Origin: Brevundimonas sp.
GTDB lineage: Bacteria > Pseudomonadota > Alphaproteobacteria > Caulobacterales > Caulobacteraceae
DNA length: 9,503 nt
Assembly (NCBI RefSeq): GCF_031082345.1
Contig: NZ_JAVHLH010000092.1
Span: 1 to 9,503, forward strand
Direction of reading: 5' to 3'
A model generated the notes under the pieces. That model was given only the letters and a program-made list of their open reading frames with translations, did no database searches and was not told the DNA's origin. Position numbers and translations under genes: made by a program. Of the stretch, positions 1 through 6,735 are shown piece after piece (the first letter of the stretch is position 1; each line of letters starts with the position of its first letter).

Positions 1-627
1 CCGCCGCTCGCCAGCGCCCTGCTGAAGATCGACGCCGCCAGCGGACGGGTGCTGGCCCGCTATCCGGCCCCGGGCGCGGAGCAGATGCTCGGCGATGTGA
101 CGCTGGGGCCGGACGGGACGGTCTATGTCGCCGGCGGCGACCTGTTCCAGCTTCGGCCGGGCGGCGAAACGCTGGAAGTGCTGACGCCGGCGGGCCTGAT
201 GCGGTCGCCGCAGGGCATGGCGGTGACGCCGGACGGCGCCGCCCTGATCACAGCCGACTATTCCTCCGGCCTGTGGCGGGTGGACCGGGCCACCGGCGCG
301 GCGACGCGGCTCGAGGCCCCGGCCAACGCCAGTCTGATCGGCGTCGACGGCCTGATCAGCGACGGCCGCGGCCTCTATGCGCTCCAGAACGGCACGGCGC
401 CGCAGCGGGTGCTGAAGCTGACCCTGGACGCGGGCTGGCGCCGGATCGAGGCGGTGGAGGTGCTGGTCGCCAACCTGCCGCGGATCGACGAGCCCACGAC
501 GGGTCTGGTCCACGAAGGCGAACTGGTGTTCGTATCGCGGTCGCAGTGGAGCGATTTCGACGGGGAGGGGGCGCCGCGTACGCCGACGCCCGAACCGGCG
601 CTGATCTCCCGCCTGCGGCTCGACTGA
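1..627 (+). CDS. SMP-30/NHL-like beta-propeller protein (C-terminal part, 5' truncated)
   Basis: The reading frame is open from the first base and ends in TGA at 625-627, giving 208 visible residues. The true start lies left of the window; the GTG at 49 sits inside the frame and is not a convincing start. The protein shows repeated beta-propeller blade signatures of the type DxxxGxVL, LGPDGTVYV, VTPDGAALITAD and GVDGLISDGRGLYAL. These are hydrophobic strand pairs joined by PDG or DGRG turns, as in SMP-30/gluconolactonase-like and NHL-type propellers. Such proteins are often periplasmic or secreted lactonases or binding proteins, but I see no decisive metal-ligand set here, so no substrate can be named. 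The pirin gene starts 13 bases downstream on the same strand, so the two are probably co-transcribed. Confidence is high that this is coding, moderate for the fold and low for function. Confidence 0.75.
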   Translation, partial: PPLASALLKIDAASGRVLARYPAPGAEQMLGDVTLGPDGTVYVAGGDLFQLRPGGETLEVLTPAGLMRSPQGMAVTPDGAALITADYSSGLWRVDRATGAATRLEAPANASLIGVDGLISDGRGLYALQNGTAPQRVLKLTLDAGWRRIEAVEVLVANLPRIDEPTTGLVHEGELVFVSRSQWSDFDGEGAPRTPTPEPALISRLRLD

Positions 628-640
628 CAGGGACAAGACA

Positions 641-1582
641 ATGATCGAGATGGTGATCGACGCCCGGCGCAAGGACCTCGGCGGCTTCGAGGTCGGACGG
701 GTGCTGCCGTTCCACGCCCGCCGCATGGTCGGGCCGTTCATCTTCCTCGACCAGATGGGCCCCGCCGAGTTCGCGCCGGGGGCCGAGGCGATCAATGTGC
801 GGCCGCATCCGCACATAGGCCTGTCGACCCTGAGCTATCTGTTCGAGGGCGAGATCATGCACCGGGACAATACCGGCGCGACCCAAGCCATCCGTCCCGG
901 CGAGGTCAACTGGATGACCGCCGGCAAGGGGATCGTCCATTCCGAGCGCACCGATCCGCTGAAGAAGAGCCAGGGCGGGCCGATGCACGGCATGCAGGCC
1001 TGGATCGCCCTGCCCGAGGAGTCCGAGGAGGTCGACCCGTCCTTCCATCACCACGGCGAGAGCGATCAGCCGGCCTATGAGAACGGCGGCCTGTTCGCGC
1101 GCCTGGTGGCCGGCGAGGCCTATGGGGCCCGGGCCGCCGCGCCGGTGTCGTCGCCGCTGTTCTATGTGCACTGGGAGCTGGCCGAGGGGGTGCGCACCAC
1201 GCCGCCGCCGGGCCGGGGCGTCGCCGGCGGCTACAGCGAGCGGGCGCTGTATGTGGCCCGGGGCGAGATCGAGGTCGGCGACCGCGTCTTCCACGAGGGC
1301 CAGATGATCGTGCTGGAGCCGACGGCCGAGCCGACGGTGCGGGCGGTGAAGCCCTCGACGGTGATGGTGCTGGGTGGCGAGCCGGTCGGACCGCGGCTGA
1401 TCTGGTGGAATTTCGTCCACTCGAAACAGGAGCGGATTGACCAGGCCAAGGCCGACTGGAAGGCAGGGCGCATGGCCCTGCCGACCGAGGACGATCTGGA
1501 ATTCATTCCGCTGCCGGACGTGCCGTCGACGCCCGAGCCGGCGCCCGAGGCGGTGAGGCCGGGGCCGACCGATCCGGTCTAG
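641..1582 (+). CDS. Pirin family protein (bicupin)
   Basis: This 313-residue protein belongs to the pirin family of the cupin superfamily. Some family members bind iron and act as quercetin dioxygenases, redox sensors or enzyme-regulating partners. The N-terminal cupin carries the metal-binding set: H56 and H58 in RPHPHIGLST, then H100 and E102 in GKGIVHSER. Spacing and positions are almost those of the human pirin iron site. The family hallmark FIFLDQMGP is at about 33-41. A second cupin-like half covers roughly 165-260, followed by the C-terminal region with LIWWNFV. The tail from about 292 is rich in proline and glutamate and probably disordered. The start is ATG at 641, preceded by AGGGA at 629-633; an in-frame ATG at 650 is less well placed. 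It lies directly behind the beta-propeller gene. Its 3' end stops one base short of the convergent gene's stop. The actual substrate or partner cannot be read from sequence. Confidence 0.95.
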   Translation: MIEMVIDARRKDLGGFEVGRVLPFHARRMVGPFIFLDQMGPAEFAPGAEAINVRPHPHIGLSTLSYLFEGEIMHRDNTGATQAIRPGEVNWMTAGKGIVHSERTDPLKKSQGGPMHGMQAWIALPEESEEVDPSFHHHGESDQPAYENGGLFARLVAGEAYGARAAAPVSSPLFYVHWELAEGVRTTPPPGRGVAGGYSERALYVARGEIEVGDRVFHEGQMIVLEPTAEPTVRAVKPSTVMVLGGEPVGPRLIWWNFVHSKQERIDQAKADWKAGRMALPTEDDLEFIPLPDVPSTPEPAPEAVRPGPTDPV

Positions 1583-1583
1583 G

Positions 1584-1952
1584 TCAGCTGGCCGGGCGGT
1601 CGGTGCGGCACATCTGACGGGCGCGCACGGCCATCAGCCGGTCGCCCGCCGCGCGGGCCTCGTTGCGGGCGTCGGTGCAACGGCCGAGCTCGATCAGGGT
1701 GCTGACGCGATTGGCGAGGTCGATCCGCTCCAGCGGCTGGGACGGAATGTTGTTGCCGGAGGCCGAGTCCAGAAAGGTCTCATACTCGGCCCGGGTCCAG
1801 GCGTTGCTGTACATGGAGGGCGTGCGGTCCAGGCGCATCGGCTGTTGATTGGACGGGGGCGGGGTGTTGGGACGCGGGGGCTGTTGCGCAGCCGCGGGAA
1901 GGGCCGCCGCGAGCAGCGATGCGGCGATGAGGCAGGATGAAAGGCGACGCAT
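1584..1952 (-). CDS. Small exported protein of unknown function
   Basis: I do not recognise a named family. The chosen start (ATG at 1952-1950) gives 122 residues. It is supported by a strong GGAGGA ribosome-binding site 8 bases upstream and by an immediate signal peptide: MRR, then an alanine/leucine-rich core to about residue 22, with likely cleavage after AAA before QQ. The open frame extends further upstream to 2084, but that extension would bury the signal peptide and overlap the divergent gene. The mature protein begins with a proline/glutamine-rich linker (about 23-40). It continues with a mostly helical segment containing two cysteines, C92 and C115, one in each of two predicted helices, which suggests a disulfide-stapled helical hairpin in the periplasm. 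It is transcribed divergently from the oxidoreductase gene and converges on the pirin gene. Coding status is fairly secure; function is unknown. Confidence 0.8.
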   Translation of the reverse strand: MRRLSSCLIAASLLAAALPAAAQQPPRPNTPPPSNQQPMRLDRTPSMYSNAWTRAEYETFLDSASGNNIPSQPLERIDLANRVSTLIELGRCTDARNEARAAGDRLMAVRARQMCRTDRPAS

Positions 1953-1960
1953 GGGCGGTT

Positions 1961-1966
1961 TCCTCC
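1961..1966 (-). promoter_or_regulatory. Ribosome-binding site deciding the start of the small exported protein
   Basis: On the minus strand this reads GGAGGA, 8 bases before the ATG at 1952. It is close to the ideal anti-16S match. It decides for the 122-residue form with an N-terminal signal peptide over the longer open frame. Confidence 0.75.
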
Positions 1967-2040
1967 AAAAAGCGTGAACAGTCTCTCCCCAAAACCCCAT
2001 GGAATGCAACCTCAGGATTTGCAGGGGCGAGGTCACCCGC

Positions 2041-2069
2041 TTGAATTCAGCCGCGCCCGCCCGATCTAT
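2041..2069 (+). promoter_or_regulatory. Weak candidate promoter for the LLM oxidoreductase
   Basis: TTGAAT (2041-2046) resembles a -35 box and is followed after 17 bases by a poor -10-like hexamer (2064-2069). If real, transcription would begin at or next to the ATG at 2075, giving a leaderless message. That would agree with the absence of any Shine-Dalgarno sequence before this start. The -10 match is weak, so this is only a candidate. Confidence 0.2.
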
Positions 2070-2074
2070 CCGCC

Positions 2075-3076
2075 ATGACCGCATTCTCCGTTCTCGACCT
2101 GTCGCCGATCGTGGAGGGCGGGGACGCCCGCCGCGCCCTGCTGGAGACCACCGAACTGGCGCGGGCGGCGGAGCGGCTGGGATATGCCCGCTTCTGGCTG
2201 GCGGAGCATCACAACATGCCGGGCATCGCCAGCGCCGCGACCGCCGTGGCCCTGGCCCATGTGGCGGCGGCGACGGAGACGATCCGGGTCGGCTCGGGCG
2301 GGGTCATGCTGCCCAACCACGCCCCGATGGTGATCGCCGAGCAGTTCGGCACGCTTGAGGCGCTGCATCCCGGCCGGATCGACCTCGGCCTCGGCCGCGC
2401 GCCCGGGACGGACGGCGAGACGGCGCGGGCCCTGCGCCGCTATTTCGAGGCCGCCGACCAGTTCCCGCGCGACGTGATCGAGCTGCAGGCCTTCCTGGAG
2501 GATCCTGTCGAGGGTCAGCGGGTCACGGCCTGGCCCGGCGCGGGGTCGAAGGTCCCGATCTGGCTGCTGGGCTCCAGCCTGTTCAGCGCCGAACTGGCGG
2601 CGCAGCTGGGCCTGCCCTTCGCCTTCGCCAGCCATTTCGCGCCGGAACTGCTGCTGCAGGCGCTGGCGACCTATCGCGCCGGATTCCGGCCGTCGAAACA
2701 GCTGGACCGGCCGTATGCGATGGCCGCCTTCAACGTCTTCGCGGCCGACACGGACGCGAAGGCGGCGCGGCTCTCGACCTCGATGCAGCAGGCCTTCGCG
2801 GCGGTGGTCACCGGCAAGCCGGGCCGGCTGAAGCCGCCGGTGGACGACATCACGGCGGTGCTCGACGCCCGGCAGATCGCGGCGGTCGAGAGCCGGCTGA
2901 CCTATGCGGCCATCGGCGGCCGGGAAACGGTGCGGGCGAAGCTGGAGGAATTCATCGCCCTGACCGGAGTCGACGAGGTCATGACCACGGGCATGATCCA
3001 CGACCTCGACGCGCGCATCCGCAGCCTGGAAATCACCGCGGAGGCCGTGGCGGGCCTGAGGGACGAAGCGGCCTGA
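2075..3076 (+). CDS. LLM class flavin-dependent oxidoreductase, YhbW-type
   Basis: This 333-residue protein is a bacterial-luciferase-like (LLM) flavin-dependent oxidoreductase, expected to be a cytosolic TIM barrel using reduced FMN from a partner reductase. Family landmarks in order are: SVLDLSPI at 5-12, [16 protein letters not shown] at 41-56, [11 protein letters not shown] at 72-82, AEQFGTL at 88-94, [14 protein letters not shown] at 100-113, [16 protein letters not shown] at 161-176, and [11 protein letters not shown] at 180-190. From memory this series is very close to E. coli YhbW along its length, so the subgroup call is firm while the substrate is unknown. The ATG at 2075 places the conserved SVLDLSPI where relatives have it, although no Shine-Dalgarno motif precedes it. 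The gene stands alone: divergent from the small exported protein and 76 bases before the S41 gene. No flavin reductase gene is adjacent, so reduced flavin would have to come from elsewhere. Confidence 0.93.
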   Translation: MTAFSVLDLSPIVEGGDARRALLETTELARAAERLGYARFWLAEHHNMPGIASAATAVALAHVAAATETIRVGSGGVMLPNHAPMVIAEQFGTLEALHPGRIDLGLGRAPGTDGETARALRRYFEAADQFPRDVIELQAFLEDPVEGQRVTAWPGAGSKVPIWLLGSSLFSAELAAQLGLPFAFASHFAPELLLQALATYRAGFRPSKQLDRPYAMAAFNVFAADTDAKAARLSTSMQQAFAAVVTGKPGRLKPPVDDITAVLDARQIAAVESRLTYAAIGGRETVRAKLEEFIALTGVDEVMTTGMIHDLDARIRSLEITAEAVAGLRDEAA

Positions 3077-3141
3077 GGAGCCGTCATTACGAACTCTTAA
3101 ATGGTGAAGCTCGTCGGGCCGGGGCATAGGGCGCGAAATTC

Positions 3142-3146
3142 AGGAG
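3142..3146 (+). promoter_or_regulatory. Ribosome-binding site of the S41 peptidase gene
   Basis: AGGAG lies 6 bases before the ATG at 3153. This start is followed at once by a signal peptide, which settles the choice. Confidence 0.6.
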
Positions 3147-3152
3147 CCCGCC

Positions 3153-4628
3153 ATGCGCCTTGCCGCTGTCATCCTGGGGGCCGCGCTGGCCGTCGCCCCC
3201 GCCGCCTTCGCCCAGACCGAACCCGCGCCGCCGCCGGCCTTCGACTCCGCCGGATGGGTCGCCGACCTGGAGCAGGTGCGGCAGGCGATGTCGGCGGGCT
3301 ACGCCAATCTCGAATGGGCCGTGACCGAACGGGAGGCGCCGCTGGGGCCGCTGTTCGCCGTGGGCCGGCAGAGGCTCGAGGCGGCCCGCAGCGAAGCCGA
3401 GGCGCGCGAGGTGTTTGAGCGGCTGGAACGCTACCTCGGCGACAAACACGTGGATTTCGTCTGGCCGCGCGCGGGCGGACCGGGCGCGCCGGGGGGAACC
3501 TCGGACCGGGCCGACGAACGGCCTCCGTGCGAACGGCTCGGCTTCAAGGCCGACGGTCGCGACGGCGGGGCGGTGGCGCGAAGCCTGCCCGGCTATCGCG
3601 CGCTGGAAGGCGACAGCGGCTTTCCGGCCGGGGTGGTCGAGGTCGAGGGCGGGACGGTCGGGGTGATCCGCATCGCCCTGTTCTCGCCCCAGGCTCATCC
3701 GGCCGCCTGCGCGGCGGCATTGACCGATCTGCGGCCGGCCGGCGAGCCGTGCGACGACGACTGCATGGATCGTTTGTGGTCCCTGGCGGCCGATCGGGTC
3801 ACGGCGGACTTTTCCGATCGTCTGCGGACCCTGAAGGCGGCGGGAGCGACGACCCTGCTGGTCGACATCGCCGGCAACGGCGGCGGCACCGAATGGGTCG
3901 AGGCGGTGGTGCGGACGGTGACGCCGGTGCGCCTGCGTTCGGCGCGGGTCGGTTTCATCCGTCATCCGCACTGGGCCGAGGCCCTGGCCGCCGGCGAACG
4001 GCGGATGCGCGAGACGGCGGTCGGTCAGCCGCCCGAAGATCGCGCACGGCTGGAGCGGCATGCGGCGGCCTATGCCGCGGCCCGGGCGCAGGCGGAGCAG
4101 CCGTGCGATCCGGCGCCGCTGTTCGAGGGGCGGGCGCCCGACTGCGACTGGCTGGGGCGCGGCGAGATATACAGCACCGGGCCGGAGGCGGCGCTCGATC
4201 CGGCCATCGTCGGCAAGCCTTGGGCGGCCGAGGTCTTCGCGCCGCTGGCCTTCGCCTTCGAGCCGGGGGTCTGGACGGGTCCGCTGGTCGTGCTGGTGGA
4301 TGGCGGGACGGGATCGGCCAGCGAGCAGTTCGCCGCCGTGCTGCAGGACAATCAGGCGGCGGTCATCCTCGGCGCGCCGACCGCCGGGGCCGGCTGCGGC
4401 CACACCCGGGGCGGACTGGACACGGTGCTGCGGCACAGCGGCGCGACCCTGCGGCTGCCGGACTGCGCCCGCTTCCGGTCCGACGGGCGCAATGAGGTGT
4501 CGGGGATCGACCCCGATGTGCTGATCGGCTTCCGTGAGAACGACGGACCGGCGCGGCGGGTGAAGCGGCTGGAAGCGGCCCTGCCGGCGGCGCTCGAGCT
4601 GGCGGCGCGGCAGGCGGCGAACCGCTAG
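3153..4628 (+). CDS. Exported S41 (tail-specific protease) family peptidase
   Basis: The protein has 491 residues with a signal peptide (MRLAAV... to about A20, FA before QTEP), so it is probably periplasmic. The S41 core is visible. VGVIRIALFSP lies near residue 169. DIAGNGGG at 238-245 is the family's D-x-R-x-N-x-GG strand turn, with alanine instead of arginine. VDGGTGSASEQFAAVLQD at about 382-399 carries the serine nucleophile motif. By comparison with Tsp/CtpA the nucleophile should be S388 of SASE. The lysine expected 25 residues later is A413 in the segment TAGAGCGH. No PDZ domain is apparent between the helical N-terminal part and the core. Eight cysteines remain in the mature chain (for instance CDDDC near residue 205), suggesting disulfides. 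It might be a tricorn-like or lysine-independent S41 enzyme, or a non-peptidase relative. The stop overlaps the hydrolase stop in CTAG. Confidence 0.88.
   Translation: MRLAAVILGAALAVAPAAFAQTEPAPPPAFDSAGWVADLEQVRQAMSAGYANLEWAVTEREAPLGPLFAVGRQRLEAARSEAEAREVFERLERYLGDKHVDFVWPRAGGPGAPGGTSDRADERPPCERLGFKADGRDGGAVARSLPGYRALEGDSGFPAGVVEVEGGTVGVIRIALFSPQAHPAACAAALTDLRPAGEPCDDDCMDRLWSLAADRVTADFSDRLRTLKAAGATTLLVDIAGNGGGTEWVEAVVRTVTPVRLRSARVGFIRHPHWAEALAAGERRMRETAVGQPPEDRARLERHAAAYAAARAQAEQPCDPAPLFEGRAPDCDWLGRGEIYSTGPEAALDPAIVGKPWAAEVFAPLAFAFEPGVWTGPLVVLVDGGTGSASEQFAAVLQDNQAAVILGAPTAGAGCGHTRGGLDTVLRHSGATLRLPDCARFRSDGRNEVSGIDPDVLIGFRENDGPARRVKRLEAALPAALELAARQAANR
4625..4628. other. Shared CTAG: overlapping stop codons of two convergent genes
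   Basis: The palindrome CTAG supplies TAG to the S41 gene on the plus strand (4626-4628) and TAG to the alpha/beta hydrolase gene on the minus strand (4627-4625). No room is left for an intrinsic terminator between the genes. Confidence 0.95.
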
Positions 4629-5596
4629 CCGGGAAGGCCGCGCAGGAAGTCGAGCAGCAGCCGGTTCACCTCGTCGGGACGCTCCTGCTGGATCCAGTGG
4701 CCGGCGCCGGGAACGACGACCTGCATCCGAAGATCGGGGGCCCAGTCCTTGAGCCCGGCCTCGTGGGCGCCGGCGTAGTGGCGGACCGGGTCGCGCTCGC
4801 CGACCATAAAGGCGGCGGGGACGCGGATGCGGGCATCCTGCAGGAAGGCGGTGGCGGCCCAGTTGGCGTCGAGGCGGCGGTACCAGTCCAGCGGGCCCTT
4901 GAAGCCCCCGACCGAGAAGGCGGCGACATATTCCGCGAAATGCGCCTCGGTCATCCATGGCGGCAGGGTCGCATCGTCGGGGATGGTGGAGAGGAAGCTC
5001 TGACCTTCGGGGATGAAGCCGGTCGACTGCCGGCCGTCGGGCGTGGCCCCGTCGTAGGCGAAGAAGGCCTTGCGCAGGGCCGTCGGCGGGTCGGCGTCGA
5101 AGACCGCGTGGGCGTCAGCGGCCTGGAACCGGCTGATGTAGAGGTCGCCCAGACCGAGCCGTTTCGAGATCGCGGCCATGGCGGCGGTGGGCGGGCCCTT
5201 CGGGCGGCGCGGCTGGAACGGCACCGACAGGCCGAAGACGGCGCGGAACAGGTCGGGGCGGGTCAGGGCGCAGTGCCAGGCCACCGGCGCGCCCCAGTCG
5301 TGGCCGACGACGACGCAGGATGTCTCGCCCAGCGCCCGGACCAGATCGACCATGTCGCCGACGAGATCGAGGATGCCGTGGTCGGCCGCGTCGGCCGGCC
5401 TGTCGGTCCCGCCGTAGCCGCGCATGTCCGGGGCGACGGCGTGGAAGCCGGCGGCGGCGAGGGCCTCGATCTGGGCGCGCCAGCTGATCCCTAGTTCGGG
5501 GAAGCCGTGGATCAGCAGCACCAGCGGACCGGAGCCGGCCTCGAGGATCGACTGGTTCAGGCGGTCGGTCTGGATGTGGCGGGTTTGGGAGGTCAT
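4625..5596 (-). CDS. Alpha/beta hydrolase, epoxide hydrolase type
   Basis: This 323-residue cytosolic alpha/beta-hydrolase matches the soluble epoxide hydrolase subgroup. Visible elements are the oxyanion-hole motif HGFP (30-33) and DMRGYGGTDRP (57-67). The nucleophile elbow GHDWGAP has aspartate D100, rather than serine, as nucleophile, typical of epoxide hydrolases and haloalkane dehalogenases. The acid is probably D269 in GERDP, and the catalytic histidine is H300 in GAGHW. Two lid tyrosines in suitable places, Y153 (LYISRFQ) and Y239 (LDWYRR), favour epoxide ring opening over dehalogenation. The start ATG at 5596 puts the first strand at the usual distance from the N-terminus; the open frame continues upstream to 5707 without homology-like content and would run up to the divergent gene's start codon. 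No strong Shine-Dalgarno is visible. It is convergent with the S41 gene and divergent from the phytase-like gene. The substrate is unknown. Confidence 0.9.
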   Translation of the reverse strand: MTSQTRHIQTDRLNQSILEAGSGPLVLLIHGFPELGISWRAQIEALAAAGFHAVAPDMRGYGGTDRPADAADHGILDLVGDMVDLVRALGETSCVVVGHDWGAPVAWHCALTRPDLFRAVFGLSVPFQPRRPKGPPTAAMAAISKRLGLGDLYISRFQAADAHAVFDADPPTALRKAFFAYDGATPDGRQSTGFIPEGQSFLSTIPDDATLPPWMTEAHFAEYVAAFSVGGFKGPLDWYRRLDANWAATAFLQDARIRVPAAFMVGERDPVRHYAGAHEAGLKDWAPDLRMQVVVPGAGHWIQQERPDEVNRLLLDFLRGLPG

Positions 5597-5654
5597 GGAC
5601 CAAGGGTGCACCACCCCGTCGATCCCGCAAAGGCCGACCGACCGGCCGGCGTGA

Positions 5655-5683
5655 TTGTCCGTTCGCACAAAGTGGGGTTGAGT
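5655..5683 (+). promoter_or_regulatory. Weak candidate promoter for the phytase-like lipoprotein gene
   Basis: TTGTCC (5655-5660) and TTGAGT (5678-5683) are separated by 17 bases and would start a short leader containing the AGGAG at 5694-5698. The -10 element matches only three of six consensus positions. It lies in the 110-base divergent spacer, where no other strong signal was seen. Confidence 0.2.
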
Positions 5684-5693
5684 GGCGTATCGC

Positions 5694-5698
5694 AGGAG
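5694..5698 (+). promoter_or_regulatory. Ribosome-binding site of the phytase-like lipoprotein gene
   Basis: AGGAG is 8 bases before the ATG at 5707. This start leads directly into a lipoprotein signal peptide. Confidence 0.6.
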
Positions 5699-5706
5699 CG
5701 CGGCCA

Positions 5707-6735
5707 ATGAAGACCCTTCTCCCCATCCTCGGCGCCCTATTGGTGACCTCCTGCGCCAGTCTGCCGCCGCCCGCGATCGTGGTCGCCACGCACGAAACCG
5801 CCTCGCCGACGGACCAGGGAGGTCGGGTCGGCAGCCCCGCGATCTGGTCCGGTGGACTGGTCAACGAGCCCGGTCTGGTTCGCAGCGGTTTCATAGCCAG
5901 CGCCGCGCGCGGAGACAGTCTGGTGATCCATGACCTTGAGGGGCGCGTGATCCAGCGGGTCGCCGGGGCTCCGGTGACGGACCTCGACGTCGCGGTCCTG
6001 CCGCTTGCGGACAGCTATGCCCTGGTCGTTGCGGCCGCACGGCGTCGGTCTGGCCAGACCAGCTTGGTCCTGTTCCGTCTCGATCGCGGTGCAGATCAGG
6101 AGGTCCGGCCCTGGGGCGAAGTCGCGACGGACCTGTCCCGTCCTGCGGGACTCTGCATGCGGCAGGTGCGCGGCGTCCTGACGGCGGTAATTCTGGATGG
6201 GCGGGGGCAGGTGCTGCAATTTGCGGTTGAGGAGGCGCCATCGGGCGCGCCCGCCCTCCGGGAGACCCGGCGGTTCCGGGTTCCGAACGCGGGACCGGGT
6301 TGTGCAATAGACCCGGGTGGGCGCCTCTTTGTAAGCCACAGGCGGCGCGGTTTCTGGAGCATCCCCCTCGATCCGTCCGCCAGCCCGATCCCGGTCCACC
6401 TGGTTCCCGGCACGCCTCGCAATGTCCCCCGCAGCATCGGCGTGGCCTTTCTGAACGACAGGCAGGGCCCCTACCTGACCAGCCTTGACCATGACCGGAA
6501 GGGTTTTTCGGTCTGGCGGCTGGAGAGGGCGGGTCTGAACTGGGCGGGGCGGTTCAGCGTGCTCGACGGGCCCGGCGGACCCGCGGTCCGAAGTCCGGGC
6601 GGGATCGACGCGTTGGGCGGGGGGATGGGATCATTCCCTGGAGGTCTCGTCGTCGTTCAGGACGAGGCGAACGACGGTGCGCCGAACCTGAAATATATCG
6701 ACTGGACGGCGGTGAAGGAGGCGCTCGGCCTCTAG
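5707..6735 (+). CDS. Phytase-like beta-propeller lipoprotein with degenerate active site
   Basis: The protein has 342 residues. A lipoprotein signal peptide ends in VTSC with lipid-accepting Cys16; alanine at +2 argues for the outer membrane. The remainder follows the Bacillus-type beta-propeller phytase (3-phytase) layout: SPAIW at 43-47, [11 protein letters not shown] at 73-83, LDV at 93-95, PAGLC near 146-150, [13 protein letters not shown] at 198-210, GIDAL at 299-303, and the C-terminal VVVQDEAND...PNLKYIDW at 315-333. Known phytases have DDPAIW and NNVD-type motifs, a KEGE-like pair and an AEE acidic pair that bind calcium or phosphate. Here these read GSPAIW, TDLD, DGRG and VSHRR, so activity on phytate is doubtful. 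It may be a binding protein or an enzyme of changed specificity. Codon use is a little less GC-biased than in its neighbours (ATA and GTA codons occur). The family call rests on remembered motifs, not a search. Confidence 0.75.
   Translation: MKTLLPILGALLVTSCASLPPPAIVVATHETASPTDQGGRVGSPAIWSGGLVNEPGLVRSGFIASAARGDSLVIHDLEGRVIQRVAGAPVTDLDVAVLPLADSYALVVAAARRRSGQTSLVLFRLDRGADQEVRPWGEVATDLSRPAGLCMRQVRGVLTAVILDGRGQVLQFAVEEAPSGAPALRETRRFRVPNAGPGCAIDPGGRLFVSHRRRGFWSIPLDPSASPIPVHLVPGTPRNVPRSIGVAFLNDRQGPYLTSLDHDRKGFSVWRLERAGLNWAGRFSVLDGPGGPAVRSPGGIDALGGGMGSFPGGLVVVQDEANDGAPNLKYIDWTAVKEALGL
6732..6735. other. Shared CTAG: overlapping stop codons of phytase-like gene and engB
   Basis: CTAG provides TAG for the lipoprotein gene (6733-6735, plus) and TAG for engB (6734-6732, minus), a second instance of the arrangement seen at 4625-4628. 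Confidence 0.95.

Noticed and set aside
356..1420. A 354-codon open frame on the minus strand opposite the pirin gene.
   Set aside because: The pirin frame has intact metal ligands and family motifs, while the antisense frame is His/Arg/Ala-rich without motifs.
1953..2084. N-terminal extension of the small exported protein to the first possible start.
   Set aside because: The extension would bury a typical signal peptide, overlap the divergent gene's start and ignore the strong ribosome-binding site at 1961-1966.
2066..3127. A 353-codon open frame on the minus strand opposite the YhbW-type gene.
   Set aside because: It is the arginine-rich complement of a conserved oxidoreductase gene and has no independent coding signals.
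3077..3152. Possible terminator or promoter between the oxidoreductase and S41 genes.
   Set aside because: No stable hairpin with a following T-run and no convincing -35/-10 pair was found in these 76 bases; only the ribosome-binding site is clear.
3087..4958. A 623-codon open frame on the minus strand covering the S41 gene and the end of the hydrolase gene.
   Set aside because: Its sequence is Arg/Pro/Gly-rich low complexity, spans the 3' ends of two solid genes and shows no recognisable motif. It is a shadow produced by high GC content.
5634..5650. Short GC-rich tandem/palindromic stretch (repeats of CCGA, then CCGGCCGG) in the divergent spacer.
   Set aside because: It is too short and too close to background composition to call an operator or terminator; no T-run follows.
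5597..5707. N-terminal extension of the alpha/beta hydrolase.
   Set aside because: The added residues show no fold-like content and would extend across the divergent spacer to the start codon of the phytase-like gene; the ATG at 5596 gives the usual epoxide hydrolase N-terminus.
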